From: CAWDMC01 sp963803295
Lineage (GTDB): Bacteria > Acidobacteriota > Terriglobia > UBA7540
Assembly: GCA_963803295.1 (NCBI GenBank)
Contig: CAWDMC010000016.1
Coordinates: 1 to 64,000, forward strand
Direction: 5' to 3'
Length of the DNA: 64,000 nt
In this document: one piece after another, positions 25,752 through 36,300 of the stretch
How positions within the stretch are numbered: position 1 is the first letter of the stretch
Layout of the letters: each line of letters begins with the position of its first letter
Made by a program: the position numbers and the translations under genes
Notes under the pieces: model-generated
The model's database searches: none
Seen by the model: the letters and a program-made list of their open reading frames with translations, nothing else
Told to the model about the DNA's origin: nothing

Positions 25752-27129
25752 ATGGCGACCTTCTTGCGGGCCCTCGTGATTTTCCTGCTGGTAGCGGTCA
25801 ATGCCGTGTTTGTGGCCGCCGAGTACTCACTCCTGAGCGTGCGCCGGACCCGCCTCGATCAACTCGCCAGCGAGGGCGATCCGCGGGCCCGACGCGTGCT
25901 CTCCTTATTCGCGGATATCGGACTGCTCTTTTCCAGCATTCAACTCGGGATCACCACGTCCAGCGTGCTGATGGGTTGGCTGGGCGAGCAGATCGTGGCG
26001 GGAGCGATTGAGGACGTCATCGAGGGAGGGCTGCATCGTTTCGTCTCGCTCGCTATTGCGCACGGTGTCAGCCACGGCGGCTGCGTTTGTCATGGTGACC
26101 ACCGTCCTGATGGTGCTGGGCGAACTGGTGCCGAAAGCGCTGGCCTATGACAAGGCTGAACCCACGGCGCTGCTGGCCTCTTCGACTATTTACTTCTTCA
26201 TGAAGGCTGCCGCCCTGCCGGTGCGAATGCTCGACGCGATGGCTCGGCTGGCCCTGCGGAGCATCGGCTATCTTCCGGTTCGCGGTCAGGGGCCGATGCA
26301 TACAGCGGAAGAGGTGAAACTGATCGTTTCCTCGATTCGCAAGCGCGGGCTGCTGGGGGAAGAACAGGAGGAAATGATCCGCAGCGTATTTGACCTGCAC
26401 CAGGTGCGGGTACGCGAAGTGATGGCGCCATGGCCCCGCATTACGCGCCTGCCGCTAAGCGACGATCTCGCCGCGCTGCTCGATGAAGTCATTAAGGACC
26501 AGCACTCCCGCATCCCTGTGTATGAGCATTCGCCCGACCAGATCATTGGCATTCTTTATACTAAGGACCTGCTGCGCGCGGCCCGCGAACGTCTGCACGG
26601 GATGCCGTCACCGCCTTTTCGTTTGCTGCCCCTCCTGCACGAACCTACTATCGTGCCTGAAAGCATGCCGCTTAGCCAGTTGCTCAGCGTGGTGCGGCGC
26701 AAGCATACGCAAATGGCACTGGTAGTAGACGAGTTCGGCACCTTTACAGGCCTCGTCACCATCGAGGATGTGCTCGAACAGATTGTGGGCGAGATCCAGG
26801 ATGAATACGACTTAGAAGAGAAGGCCATTCAAAAAGTCAGCGAAACGGTTTTTTTGGTGGACGCCTCGATTAACCTGCGGGACCTGGCCGATGATTATGG
26901 CATTGTGCTGCCGCGCGGCGCTGGATACGAGACGGTAGCGGGATTTGTCCTTTCGGAGTTGGGTTCGATCCCCAGAGGCGGCGAGAGTTTTGCCTTTGAG
27001 GGACGGCGCTATACCGTGGTGGAAATGGACGGCCGGCGCATCGCCAAAATCCGGGTGGAGAAGTTGACGCCCGAAATCGCTGCGCCGCGCCAAAACGCCG
27101 CCTCAACGGGTGAGACACACAGCTCGTGA
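25752..27129 (+). pseudogene. CNNM/CorC-type hemolysin-family protein, one frameshift
   Basis: Reconstructed protein of about 455 residues. DUF21 membrane domain (ALVIFLLVAVNAVFVAAEYS, GLLFSSIQLGITTSSVL, then after the shift VMVTTVLMVLGELVPKALAY), a tandem CBS pair (SRIPVYEHSPDQIIGILYTK, MALVVDEFGTFTGLVTIEDV) and a CorC_HlyC domain (LRDLADDYGIVLPRGAG, YTVVEMDGRRIAKIRVE). The frame shifts at about 26061: one surplus G in CACGGTGTCAGCC, since removing it joins both halves. The family is linked to magnesium/cobalt transport. TATAAT at 25714-25719 may be its -10. Either a disrupted gene or an indel error. Confidence 0.85.
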
Positions 27130-27139
27130 GTGGACGACA

Positions 27140-27355
27140 TTACGATGCCAAGGGGCGGGCAGCTTCGCGAAAGTCACTGGTGGGAATGCGGTAGGGTGTA
27201 CCCAGGTAGGAGAAATGAACCCGCTCGTCATCCTGCTCGATCAGGGTAAGGATGGCTCCGAACGGTATCGTGCTCCAGTCGCTGCCGAGCGGACGCAAGG
27301 TTCGCGGGTTGAGCCTGCGTGCCTCAATGGGCCGGGTAAGTTCGAACTTTGCCAT
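27140..27355 (-). CDS. small hypothetical protein
   Basis: 71 residues from ATG 27355 (MAKFELTRPIEARRLNPRTL), with IPFGAILTLIEQDDERVHFS and YLGTPYRIPTSDFREA. A compact, possibly SH3-like beta protein; the pattern IPFGAI ... FHYLG-P recurs in small acidobacterial hypotheticals as far as I recall. Converges with the CorC-type gene. Function unknown. Confidence 0.55.
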   Translation of the reverse strand: MAKFELTRPIEARRLNPRTLRPLGSDWSTIPFGAILTLIEQDDERVHFSYLGTPYRIPTSDFREAARPLAS

Positions 27356-27601
27356 CGCGCCTCTGATTATGGGTGCCGGGATTCGCCGTCCGACAAGCAC
27401 AGTATACAAGAGTTGCCGTCGGGCGACTCGCGTTCCGGCGCGACGACACGACACCGTTGGCAACAGCACCGGCAGGAGTCTCTCACAACGCGATAGGAGG
27501 GCGGAGCTTTAACTCCGGCCTGCACGGGCTTCCAGCCGCGCCCCTGGGGGCCCAAAGGGTCCGAGTGAGAACTCGTGATTAAAGACGGGCGAAGCGCCTT
27601 C

Positions 27602-27716
27602 GGAGTGCGGCGGCTTGACGCCGCCTTGCGCCAGGCCTTTGCACGGTTCACTCATGATTGCTGCGCAAGACGTGACCGGAGCAAGGAAAAGGCGGTGGCT
27701 AAGGCCACCGCACTCC
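27602..27716. repeat. GGAG-headed palindromes in the 27356-27758 intergenic region
   Basis: Two facing hairpin units: GGAGTGCGGCGGCTTGACGC on the plus strand (27602-27625) and GGAGTGCGGTGGCCTTAGCC on the minus strand (27691-27716). The stretch 27356-27758 otherwise contains only further short palindromes (for example GGAGCTTTAACTCC near 27500) and no gene. Confidence 0.65.
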
Positions 27717-27758
27717 AAGGCATGCTTCGCCAGGCGGCCTTCCAAAGCCCCGCCCCCT

Positions 27759-28589
27759 TTACAAAGCGAACTCGACGACGATCCGGAAATTACGTTGGGC
27801 GTGGAGCGCCGCGGCGGCCGATCCCTGGTTGATCCCGATTTCAAGGAACCCAGAGCTGCCCAGAATGGCGAAGGGTTCGCCCGCCCGGCCTTCTGAGAAG
27901 CTGTGGACCAGCCGCTCGATCGGTGGGCGGAAGGGATCCTGCTCCGAGTCTCCGGGCACGGCAATGCGAAAAGGGCGCGAAGGAGAGCCGAACATCTCGG
28001 GCAAGTCCTCCGGCGCGAGGTTCGTGATCAGGTTGCCGAAACGGTCCACCTTAAGGACAACGCCCTCGACTGCGTGGGCGCCCAAACGCCTGGGCCGCGG
28101 TACAGAGATCTGCACGTAATCCGCGATCAAGGGTCCAAAGTCGCAGGGCAGCACCCCCCTGCTGCGCCAAGCCGCGACCGGCGCGAAAAGGTCCCGCCCG
28201 TGAAAAGTGCTGCTGGTGGGCCTCAGGGCATAGCGGTGAACCTCGATCTCGCGCACTTCAACCTGAGGTTCGCGGGCGTATACCATCGACAAAACGCCGT
28301 TATCGGGCGCTACGAAGCTGGCCCCCGGAGTCACAGCCAGAATCGGGCGCCGCGCGCCGCCGACGCCGGGGTCAACCACGACCAGGTGGATGGTTCCTGC
28401 TGGGAAATAGGGGTAGGCTTGAGCGAGAGTGTAGGATGCTTCAAGAATGTCGAAACACGGAACCTCGTGCGTGAGGTCCACCAGCGTCACGGCCGGGTTG
28501 ATTCCCAGGATCACCCCCTTCATCACGCCGACGAAGTGGTCGGACAAGCCGAAGTCCGTAGTCAGGGTTACGATGCAGCTTCCGGGCAA
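27759..28589 (-). CDS. S-adenosyl-L-methionine hydrolase (adenosine-forming), DUF62
   Basis: 276 residues. N-terminal domain: IVTLTTDFGLSDHFVGVMKG with the SAM-contacting Asp, VDLTHEVPCFDILEASYTLA, VVDPGVGGARRPI and DNGVLSMVY; FHGRDLFAPVAAW carries the Arg-His pair of the Asp-Arg-His water-activating triad. C-terminal beta domain follows (VLKVDRFGNLITNL, FLEIGINQGSAA). The family hydrolyses SAM to adenosine and methionine; halogenase relatives have other active-site residues. Located 118 bp downstream of dusB on the same strand. Confidence 0.9.
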   Translation of the reverse strand: MPGSCIVTLTTDFGLSDHFVGVMKGVILGINPAVTLVDLTHEVPCFDILEASYTLAQAYPYFPAGTIHLVVVDPGVGGARRPILAVTPGASFVAPDNGVLSMVYAREPQVEVREIEVHRYALRPTSSTFHGRDLFAPVAAWRSRGVLPCDFGPLIADYVQISVPRPRRLGAHAVEGVVLKVDRFGNLITNLAPEDLPEMFGSPSRPFRIAVPGDSEQDPFRPPIERLVHSFSEGRAGEPFAILGSSGFLEIGINQGSAAAALHAQRNFRIVVEFAL

Positions 28590-28707
28590 GCAATTCCTCC
28601 TCTGCCGCTCCTTGCTGAGGTTCGTGCGCCGTCGAGCCTGCCAGACGGCGGAGGCCCTTGATGTGAATAAAATCCTATTTGGCGATCACCGCCACGGCCT
28701 GGAAGCG

Positions 28708-29751
28708 CTATTGAGATGAAGCGCAAGGGCTGGAGAGTAGCTTGCGATTGAGGCCTCGAGTGGAGGGCGCAAGCTCCTCATCGCCGGGCCGGGCAAAGAA
28801 CTCGTCCACGCGTCCGAGGACTTCGCCGGTGGTCCGCGCACTTTGCACCTGGCGGCGCAACTCGGCGCCGTTACGCACGCCATGGGTGAACCAACTGGCG
28901 AACTGCTTCATCTTGCCGATCGCTCCGGCAATATCCTCTTCAACCAGCATGTTGTAGTAGTCGTGGATCAGCTTGTAGCGGTCAGACTCCGTAGGTTCCT
29001 GGTAATGGCCGGTCGCCGAATATTCGGCCATCTGGCGGAAGATCCAGGGATTAGTGGGGGCCGCCCGCCCGATCATCACCGCATCGCATTGGGTGGCGCG
29101 TCCGAGAGCTTCGGCATCTTGGGCTTTCATCACATCACCATTGCCGATCACCGGAATGCGCACCGCCCGTTTCACCTCAGCGATCACGTCCCAGCGGGCG
29201 GCTCCGCTGAAGCCCTGAACGCGGGTACGGCCGTGGACGGCAATGGCCTCGACACCGCACTGCTCGGCCAGACGCGCCACCGGCACGGCCACGATATCGT
29301 CATCGCTCCAGCCAATGCGGATCTTAATCGTGAAGGGAATGGTGACGGCGGCCCTGATCCGCTTCAGGATTGTTTTAAGCAGCGGCAAATCGCGCAGCAA
29401 CCCCGATCCACCGCACTTGACCACTTTCTTGGCGGGACAGCCAAGGTTCAAGTCCACGAGGTCGAAGCCGAGATCTTCAATCATGATGGCGGCTTCTGCC
29501 AGGCGATCGGGCTCGGCCCCAAAGATCTGCGCCGTAATCGGCCGCTCTTCTTCAGTGTAATAAAGAAAGCGCTTCGATTTGATGTTCGAACGTAGCATCC
29601 CTTCGCTCGAGACAAACTCCGTCATGATCAGGCCGCAGCCGCCCAGCCGCTTGATAAAGCGGCGGAACACGGTATCGGTGATTCCCGCCATGGGCGCAAG
29701 AATATGCGCCGGCCGGATCGAAATGTCGCGGATGCCTAGTTCTTCAAACAT
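28708..29751 (-). CDS. dusB: tRNA-dihydrouridine synthase B
   Basis: About 347 residues from ATG 29751 (MFEELGIRDISIRPAHILAP). FMN TIM barrel: LAPMAGITDTVFRRF, LVDLNLGCPAKKVVKCGGSG with the catalytic Cys, IPFTIKIRIGW, AIAVHGRTRVQGFSG, VIGNGDVMKAQDAEAL and VMIGRAAPTNPWIF. Reduces specific uridines in the tRNA D-loop. The extension to 29853 is not supported by the family start. Confidence 0.93.
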   Translation of the reverse strand: MFEELGIRDISIRPAHILAPMAGITDTVFRRFIKRLGGCGLIMTEFVSSEGMLRSNIKSKRFLYYTEEERPITAQIFGAEPDRLAEAAIMIEDLGFDLVDLNLGCPAKKVVKCGGSGLLRDLPLLKTILKRIRAAVTIPFTIKIRIGWSDDDIVAVPVARLAEQCGVEAIAVHGRTRVQGFSGAARWDVIAEVKRAVRIPVIGNGDVMKAQDAEALGRATQCDAVMIGRAAPTNPWIFRQMAEYSATGHYQEPTESDRYKLIHDYYNMLVEEDIAGAIGKMKQFASWFTHGVRNGAELRRQVQSARTTGEVLGRVDEFFARPGDEELAPSTRGLNRKLLSSPCASSQ

Positions 29752-29887
29752 ATCCGATGTTGGGCGTCGTTGCCGAGAATTGGGCCCCGCTGCGAGCCAG
29801 CACCCTCCAAGTCTAAGCGGAAAGCAGCGCCGAGTCCACGCCGACTCAGGCAACTTGGCGACTCCGGGGCGACTCGGACAAGGAAAA

Positions 29888-30003
29888 CTACTGGGTATTA
29901 CAAATCACGGCCTTACTGTAGCGCCGGTGTCCCCACCGGCGTTTTCGACGTTGAGAACAGCGCGCTACAGAATTGAACGTCACGGTAATTTGCAATACTC
30001 AAT
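29888..30003. repeat. MITE-like element around a BIME
   Basis: 116 bp whose ends are inverted: CTACTGGGTATTACAAATCA on the left and, reading in from the right, ATTGAGTATTGCAAATTACC. The centre (29917-29969) is the two-hairpin BIME. The copy at 62204-62324 has the same ends. It occupies much of the 29752-30140 intergenic region, which otherwise holds no gene. Confidence 0.75.
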
Positions 30004-30140
30004 AAGACGACGACGCCTCGATCAATGCAAATTCGCCACCTGAGCTGAGAAAGAGCTCGGCCTCTCGGAGCAGCTGCTTTTCGGTTCAACTTTTGCCGAA
30101 TTGTTGCCGATCACCTCGTTGGGGACCCGGGAAGTTCGAG

Positions 30141-32213
30141 ATGACGATTCCTGCTTCGGAGATTCTGAATGGTTTGTCGTTCTTGCTGGCAGTGGGCCTG
30201 TTCTTCGTGTGGCTCAGGGATCGCCGGCTCCGAGCCCGGGAGGGTGAGGGAGGCGAAGCAGCGGCTCTACTGGAAGCCAAGCTGCGTGCGGTGGTGGATA
30301 GTCTGGGCGAGGGCTTCCTGATCAGCGATCTTGGGGACACCGTTCTCTACGCCAACAACCGCATGGCGGAACTGACGGGCTATCCGATTGAGGAGATGAT
30401 CGGCCAGGCAAGCCACCAGGTGCTATTTCCCGTCCAAGGTCATCCCGTCTGTTTCCACCGGCTGAAGGAGCGCGCAGCAGGTGTCGCTGAGCGCCATGAA
30501 GCGCGCCTGAGGCGCAAAGACGGCACTTTCTTCTGGACCGAGATCCGCTCCACACCCTTCCGCGATCACCATGGCAGCATCGCCGGCACACTTCGTGCTT
30601 TCACCGATATCGGTGCCCGGAAGAATGCCGAAGAAGCCCTGAGCGCCTCGGAGCAGCGTTACCGGCTGCTTTTCGAGCGTAACTTGGCCGGGGTCTATCG
30701 CACGACTCCCGATGGCCGGGTGCTCGACTGCAACGATGCCTGCGTTCGTATTTTCGGTTTTGCGTCCCGCGAGGAAGCCCTTCGCTGTCACGTCGAGGAC
30801 CTCTATCCAGACCTGGTCGAGCGCGAGCGGATGCTGGAGGCGCTGCGTAAGCACAAGACGATCACGAATTATGACGCCGTCATGCAAGGCCGTGACGGCC
30901 GCAGCCTCTTTGTCCTGCTCAATGCCACTCTGATCGAAGCCGATGGCCAAGCACCCGTAATTGAAGGCACGCTTTTCGATATAACCGAGCGCAAAGATCT
31001 CGAAGATCAACTCCGGCAGGCGCAGAAGATGGAAGCCGTAGGCCAGTTAGCGGGCGGCGTAGCCCACGATTTCAACAACCTGCTAACCATCATCAATGGA
31101 TACAGCCAGCTCGTGATGGCAGAGCTTCGACCCGGAAATTCCACGCGTACGCGCGTCGCCGAAGTGCTTAAAGCGGGAGAGCGCGCCGCCTCGCTCACTC
31201 GCCAACTTCTGGCTTTCAGCCGTCATCAGGCTGTCGAGCCTGAGCCTGTCGATTTGAGCGTCGTCCTGGAGAGCCTTCATAGTATGTTGCGCCGATTGAT
31301 CGGCGAGCACATTGAACTCAGCATTACCCCCAACCCCAGGGCCGGCCTGATCAAGGCAGACCCGAGTCAGATCGAGCAGGTGATCCTGAATCTGGCGGTG
31401 AATGCCCGTGACGCCATGCCGTCGGGCGGCCGCCTCACCATCGAGACTGAGCTCGTCGATCTCGAAGCCGCAGAGGCTCGCAGCTATGGCCTGCCAAGGC
31501 CTGGCGAGTATGTCATCCTGACCGTGAGCGACGACGGCCGTGGTATGGACGCCGACACCCAAACTCACGCCTTCGAGCCGTTTTTCACCACCAAGGAACC
31601 GGGACGAGGTACAGGCCTCGGTCTGGCCACCGTTTACGGCATCGTCAAACGTTCGGAAGGCACCATCCGCCTGGAGAGCCAGCCCGGACAGGGCACCATT
31701 TTTCGGATCTATCTGCCGCGGCTGGACGGCCTAAGCAGCTGCACTGAGGCAGCGTGCGAGCGGGTAGCCGCCTCCGCGGGACACGCGGAGACGATCCTCT
31801 TGGCGGAAGATGAAATCCAAGTGAGACGCCTGGTTCGCAGTATTCTGGAGGGGCGCGGCTATCGGGTGATCGAGGCCGGCAATGGAGAGGAAGCCCTCGC
31901 GATTTCCGATCGGGAGGGGGCCAACATCGATCTGGTCCTGACCGATGTGATCATGCCGAAGATGAGCGGAAGGGAGCTTTCCGAACAGCTTCAGCGGCGC
32001 CACGTTGGAATCCCGCTGATCCATATGACCGGCTATAGTGACACCGTCCTTGTTCCCCCCTCCGTTCGCCGGCAAGGCGCGGCCTTCTTGATGAAGCCTT
32101 TTGCCCCGGAAGACCTGGCACGGGCAGTTCGAGCGGCGCTCGACGCTGAGACGCCCGTCGTCTCAAAAGACGAAGATGCCGAATATGCTGCAAGTGATAG
32201 CCTGCCGGTATGA
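30141..32213 (+). CDS. PAS hybrid histidine kinase with C-terminal receiver
   Basis: 690 residues from ATG 30141. One N-terminal membrane helix (LNGLSFLLAVGLFFVWLRD), PAS1 (about 45-165, ISDLGDTVLYANNRMAELTG), PAS2 (about 165-295, RTTPDGRVLDCNDACVRIFG), HisKA with phospho-acceptor His309 (GGVAHDFNNLLT), HATPase (NLAVNARDAMPSGG, SDDGRGMDADTQ, GTGLGLATVYGI) and a receiver domain with Asp602 (LTDVIMPKMSG). A phosphorelay sensor with no partner regulator in view; the receiver may pass phosphate to a stand-alone Hpt. The signal sensed is unknown. Confidence 0.93.
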   Translation: MTIPASEILNGLSFLLAVGLFFVWLRDRRLRAREGEGGEAAALLEAKLRAVVDSLGEGFLISDLGDTVLYANNRMAELTGYPIEEMIGQASHQVLFPVQGHPVCFHRLKERAAGVAERHEARLRRKDGTFFWTEIRSTPFRDHHGSIAGTLRAFTDIGARKNAEEALSASEQRYRLLFERNLAGVYRTTPDGRVLDCNDACVRIFGFASREEALRCHVEDLYPDLVERERMLEALRKHKTITNYDAVMQGRDGRSLFVLLNATLIEADGQAPVIEGTLFDITERKDLEDQLRQAQKMEAVGQLAGGVAHDFNNLLTIINGYSQLVMAELRPGNSTRTRVAEVLKAGERAASLTRQLLAFSRHQAVEPEPVDLSVVLESLHSMLRRLIGEHIELSITPNPRAGLIKADPSQIEQVILNLAVNARDAMPSGGRLTIETELVDLEAAEARSYGLPRPGEYVILTVSDDGRGMDADTQTHAFEPFFTTKEPGRGTGLGLATVYGIVKRSEGTIRLESQPGQGTIFRIYLPRLDGLSSCTEAACERVAASAGHAETILLAEDEIQVRRLVRSILEGRGYRVIEAGNGEEALAISDREGANIDLVLTDVIMPKMSGRELSEQLQRRHVGIPLIHMTGYSDTVLVPPSVRRQGAAFLMKPFAPEDLARAVRAALDAETPVVSKDEDAEYAASDSLPV

Positions 32214-32259
32214 CGAAAGGCAAGGCTAAGGTTCTTTCAAAGCCTGCCGATATGATGTT

Positions 32260-32571
32260 GTGGACGAGGCGGACGTGGACAATTGGGAGGCAAATCTGGA
32301 ACCGGGCCCGGATTACGCGATTTCGTCCATCGGCATGCTGGTTCACGACCGCAAGGATTGGCCCTGCGCCGTCTGCCGCCCCCTGAACCATATGGAGACT
32401 CGGGGAGCATTCCTGTGCGTTGATTGCGCCCATGACTTGGTAGCCTCAGCGATCTCCGCTGCGGACGTCCTGGACAGCGACGGAACCGTGGATACCCTCT
32501 CGGATCTTGCCGACGCGCTTGCCCAGCTCGACGATCCGGGCTTCAGCTTCCCTGCCCTCGTCAGCAACTAA
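32260..32571 (+). CDS. small hypothetical protein with two Cys pairs
   Basis: About 103 residues from GTG 32260 (VDEADVDNWEANLEPGPDYA). CAVC and CVDC, 25 residues apart, could form a zinc knuckle; the C-terminal third is acidic. No family recognised. Follows the kinase gene by 46 bp on the same strand and may be co-transcribed. Confidence 0.5.
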   Translation: MDEADVDNWEANLEPGPDYAISSIGMLVHDRKDWPCAVCRPLNHMETRGAFLCVDCAHDLVASAISAADVLDSDGTVDTLSDLADALAQLDDPGFSFPALVSN

Positions 32572-32636
32572 GCCAATTCGGCAATTCATTTCCTGGCGAC
32601 GACCGGGCGCCCCGCCTTCGCATTCTACGACTCAGG

Positions 32637-32969
32637 CTACTGCTCTCGATAGCCCAGGATATCCGCCGTCACGTCGCGCAAGATCCTACCCTTGTGCAGT
32701 GCGCTTTTCTCTTCCCTGGCGGCATAGCCGATACGCTGCACCATGATCTTGTACTTCTGGAACTCGCACTCGTCAGGCAGAACGAGATAGTCGCTATTGT
32801 ACAGCTCGGCAAAATGGATCTCGTGAGCTTCGTTGTCTACACGGGCGTCCGCGACCCGCGCCACCATTCGCGAGTCCTGATAGATTGCATCGTCTTCACG
32901 CGATCCGGTCACAATCGCAGGCTGCTTCATTGGCTCCGACGCTGAGTAATCAGTTCCGTTTCCAGCCAT
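32637..32969 (-). CDS. hypothetical protein
   Basis: About 110 residues from ATG 32969 (MAGNGTDYSASEPM). Conserved-looking core HEIHFAELYNSDYLVLPDEC and C-terminus SALHKGRILRDVTADILGYR. No known domain recognised; style matches a small acidobacterial family of unknown function. A purine-rich tract that could serve as ribosome site precedes ATG 32969; the longer frame to 33062 would be less likely. Converges with the previous gene. Confidence 0.6.
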   Translation of the reverse strand: MAGNGTDYSASEPMKQPAIVTGSREDDAIYQDSRMVARVADARVDNEAHEIHFAELYNSDYLVLPDECEFQKYKIMVQRIGYAAREEKSALHKGRILRDVTADILGYREQ

Positions 32970-33151
32970 ATTCCTCCACTTGCCTCCTTTCAGGCGATTC
33001 CTGCGCGTTGAAGCCGCGCAATTGCAGACCTTCATTTTGGAAAAAGGCGGGTTCGCCGTCAACTCCCTACACGTTGAGTTGAACCTTCCGCCGTGACTAA
33101 ACTTATTTTCAGCATAGGGCGCTACACGTGAAAAGGGTTATCATTTTGTCC

Positions 33152-33180
33152 TTGACAAGACATGTTCCGTGTGCTATTTG
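33152..33180 (+). promoter_or_regulatory. possible promoter of the TonB-receptor gene
   Basis: TTGACA (33152-33157), 17-bp spacer, TATTTG (33175-33180); leaves a leader of about 145 nt containing a strong hairpin. Confidence 0.35.
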
Positions 33181-33231
33181 ACCTATGCACATTAGATAGT
33201 AGGTTATGCGCGACGAAACCAGAATTCGTTG

Positions 33232-33257
33232 CATTGCCGGGCTTCCGCCCGGCAATG
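33232..33257 (+). promoter_or_regulatory. 11-bp perfect hairpin in the receptor 5' leader
   Basis: CATTGCCGGGC, loop TTCC, GCCCGGCAATG. No U-tract follows, so not a standard terminator. It lies 77 bp before the receptor ATG. Confidence 0.6.
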
Positions 33258-33334
33258 TTCCTCCCCAGATAAGACTGTACTCTTGAAAGGTCATCATGCG
33301 TCGGGTGTTGGGCGAAAGGAAAAGGGGGCGGTAA

Positions 33335-36300
33335 ATGAAGCACGCGAGAAGTCTCTTGTTTTTGGTGATCACTACCTTGTTGGTGTGGTCACCTGACCTC
33401 TATGCCCAATTCAGCCTTGGGACTATCACCGGACGAGTCACCGATTCGACGGGCGCGGTTGTCCCCGGGTGTCAGATTAACATTCAAAACATTGATACGA
33501 AGGCGCCAACTCGAACGGAAAGCAACGCCGAGGGAGGTTACACCGTGCCGGCGCTCCCTGCGGGCAGTTACAGGGTCACCGCGTCTAAACCAGGATTCAA
33601 GGAAGTCTCGGTCGAGGTGACTTTGCGGATCAATCAAGTCCTGACTCAAGATATCGAGCTTGCGGTGGGGAATGTGAGTCAGGAAGTTACCGTTACGGCA
33701 AATGCTGCGCAAGTGGCGTTGGGCAAGGAAAGCCACGAGTTGGGCAACCTCGTTTCCCGTGTTGAAGTAGCCTCCTTGCCGGTTAACGGACGCAACTTTC
33801 TGGGGTTGGCCACGCTGGCTCCGGGCACGCAGCCGGCGTCGGACTGGGCCGGCGGTACCGGAACCTACTTCGGGACATCGAACAAACAGATCATTGCTTC
33901 CGGGCAGGGCTCTACATCTTCAGAGTTTCTTCAGGATGGAGTTGACAACCTTGCACTGTTCTATCAGGGAGTCAACGTCGTTCCTGACCTGGATGCGATT
34001 CAGGAATTCAGCCTGGAAACCAATGGCATGTCCGCCAAGTTCAGCCAGCCCAGCGTCGTCAACGTGGTGGGCAAGAGCGGCAGCAATTCCTTTCATGGAT
34101 TTGCCTATGACTACCTGCAAAATGAGGCGCTCGATGCCAACAACTGGTTGTCCAATGTCCACGGGCTCCCCAAAGGCAGCCAGCGATTCAACCAATTCGG
34201 TGGGGGCATCGGAGGTCCCATCAAGAAGGACAAGCTCTTCTTCTTCTTCAACTATGAGGGACAAAGGAACATCCGGACGTCCCAGTTTTCAGGCCGCATC
34301 CCCACGGCCGCCGAGAGGCAGGGCGATTTCTCGGCTTGGTTGACAGGAGTTCCGACTGCCATCGGGACGGTCACCACGCAGGTCATCAACGACCCGGCAA
34401 CCTACAATCCTGTCACCGGAACGGTGCAGGCTTTTGAGGGCAATATCATTCCCCCGGACCGGGTCGCTGGCTTCGCCAAGCAGTTCAACGCGTTCTTCCC
34501 ACAACCCACGAGCAGTGTACTGCCCGATGGAACGAACCTCCACGTCAACCTGCGAAACACCAATACCATGAACCTTTACAACGGTCGTGGAGACTACAAC
34601 ATTTCAGACAAAGACCGACTTTTCGGAACGTTTCTCCAGGCTAACACACCTTCGCTCAGCCCCACCTTCACCCCCAACATCTTTGGCCACGTAACTAACA
34701 GGTTCGGGATCAACTCCGCACTGGAAGAGACACACATCTTCTCGCCGACGTTGATCAACACAGCCAAAGTGGGATACAACCGGACGATCTTCTTCCTGAA
34801 CCAGATTGGCAATGGGACGAAGGATTGGGTGAAGGAGTTCGGCCTCCACACGCTCAACCCGGCCATTGAGCAGAACGGGCCGCCCGGCGTCAGCGTTTCA
34901 AACTTCTTTGGCCTCGGCGATATCTTCTCGCCCCAGGGAGCTCGCCAGAACCGCTACCAGTTCTCCGATGAACTCGAATACCTCCGTGGCAGGCACCGGA
35001 TCTTCACCGGCATTGACGTCTCCCGGGACCAGTTTAACGGCGACTGGGCTCTGGCGAATAATGGATCCATCAATTTCAACGGCCAATACACAGGAAACTA
35101 TCTGCCCGGGGCCGCCTTTGCGCCCGGTCTCGCCTTAGCGGACTACGAGTTGGGTCTGCCAAGTTCGGCCATCGGCGCAGAGGGAACCACTATTGCCGGG
35201 TTCCGCGCCACCAATTGGGCAGGTTACGTTCAGGACGACTGGAAGTTACGTTCCAATCTGACCCTCAATCTCGGATTCCGCTACCAGTATAGCGCTCCGC
35301 CGCGCGACAAGTACGGACACGCGGGAACCTACGACCTGGCAACAGCGACCAGTACTCCCGGTCCTTGGGATTCGAACTACAAGAACTTCGCTCCGCGGAT
35401 TGGCTTGGCCTACAGTCTGAACAGTAAGACGGTGATCCGTTCGGGCTTCGGAATCTACTATACGTCGACACCGTACAATGTTTTCCAGTTTGCTCTGGCC
35501 AATCCGCCCAATTTCAATTCTCAAAGCCTTGGTTTTGATCTGCTTCACCCCACTCCGGTTTCGACGTTGTTCCCACCCATCACTCCGGGGTCGAGCATCC
35601 TTTCACCCTTTGCCCTGAGCAAGAGCGAGCCTACTCCTTACCTCGAGCAATGGAACTTCAATGTGCAGCGCTCGCTGCCTAAGGACATACTCTTTACGGC
35701 GGCTTATGTGGGAAATGCCGGGCATCACCTATCCCTCCGGCTCAATCCCAACCAAGCCAGTTTCGATGCGAATCCGCTCCAGCCTACGCCCCTCCCCTCA
35801 CGCCGGCCGAATCCCCAGATCGGTGACGTGCTGGCGCAGTACAACATCGGCAACTCCAATTACAATGGGCTCCAGCTATCTCTCGAGAAACACTATTCGG
35901 CGGGACTGTTTTTGCAAGTCAGCTATACCTGGTCTCACTCTTTCGATCTGCTGACAGGCGACGGGGATGAGCTGATCAACGGCCTGGACCCCGAATTGAA
36001 CTACTCTTCGGCACAAACCGATCGTCGGCACATGCTCGTGTTCAGCTACGTGTATCAGCTACCCTTTGGCCCGGGGAAACGATTCCTGAACCGGCAGGAC
36101 CCGGTGAGCAGGTACCTCCTAGGAGGCTGGCAAGCAAATGGCGTAACGAGCTACTACACGGGCCTACCGTTCTATATTACCGCGCCCGACTTCGCCAATA
36201 TCGGATTCACCCGAGTGGCGACGGCCGACCGGGTCTGTGACGGGAATCTCCCTTCCGGTCAGCGAACCTGGTACCACTGGTTCAACACCTCCTGCTTTGC

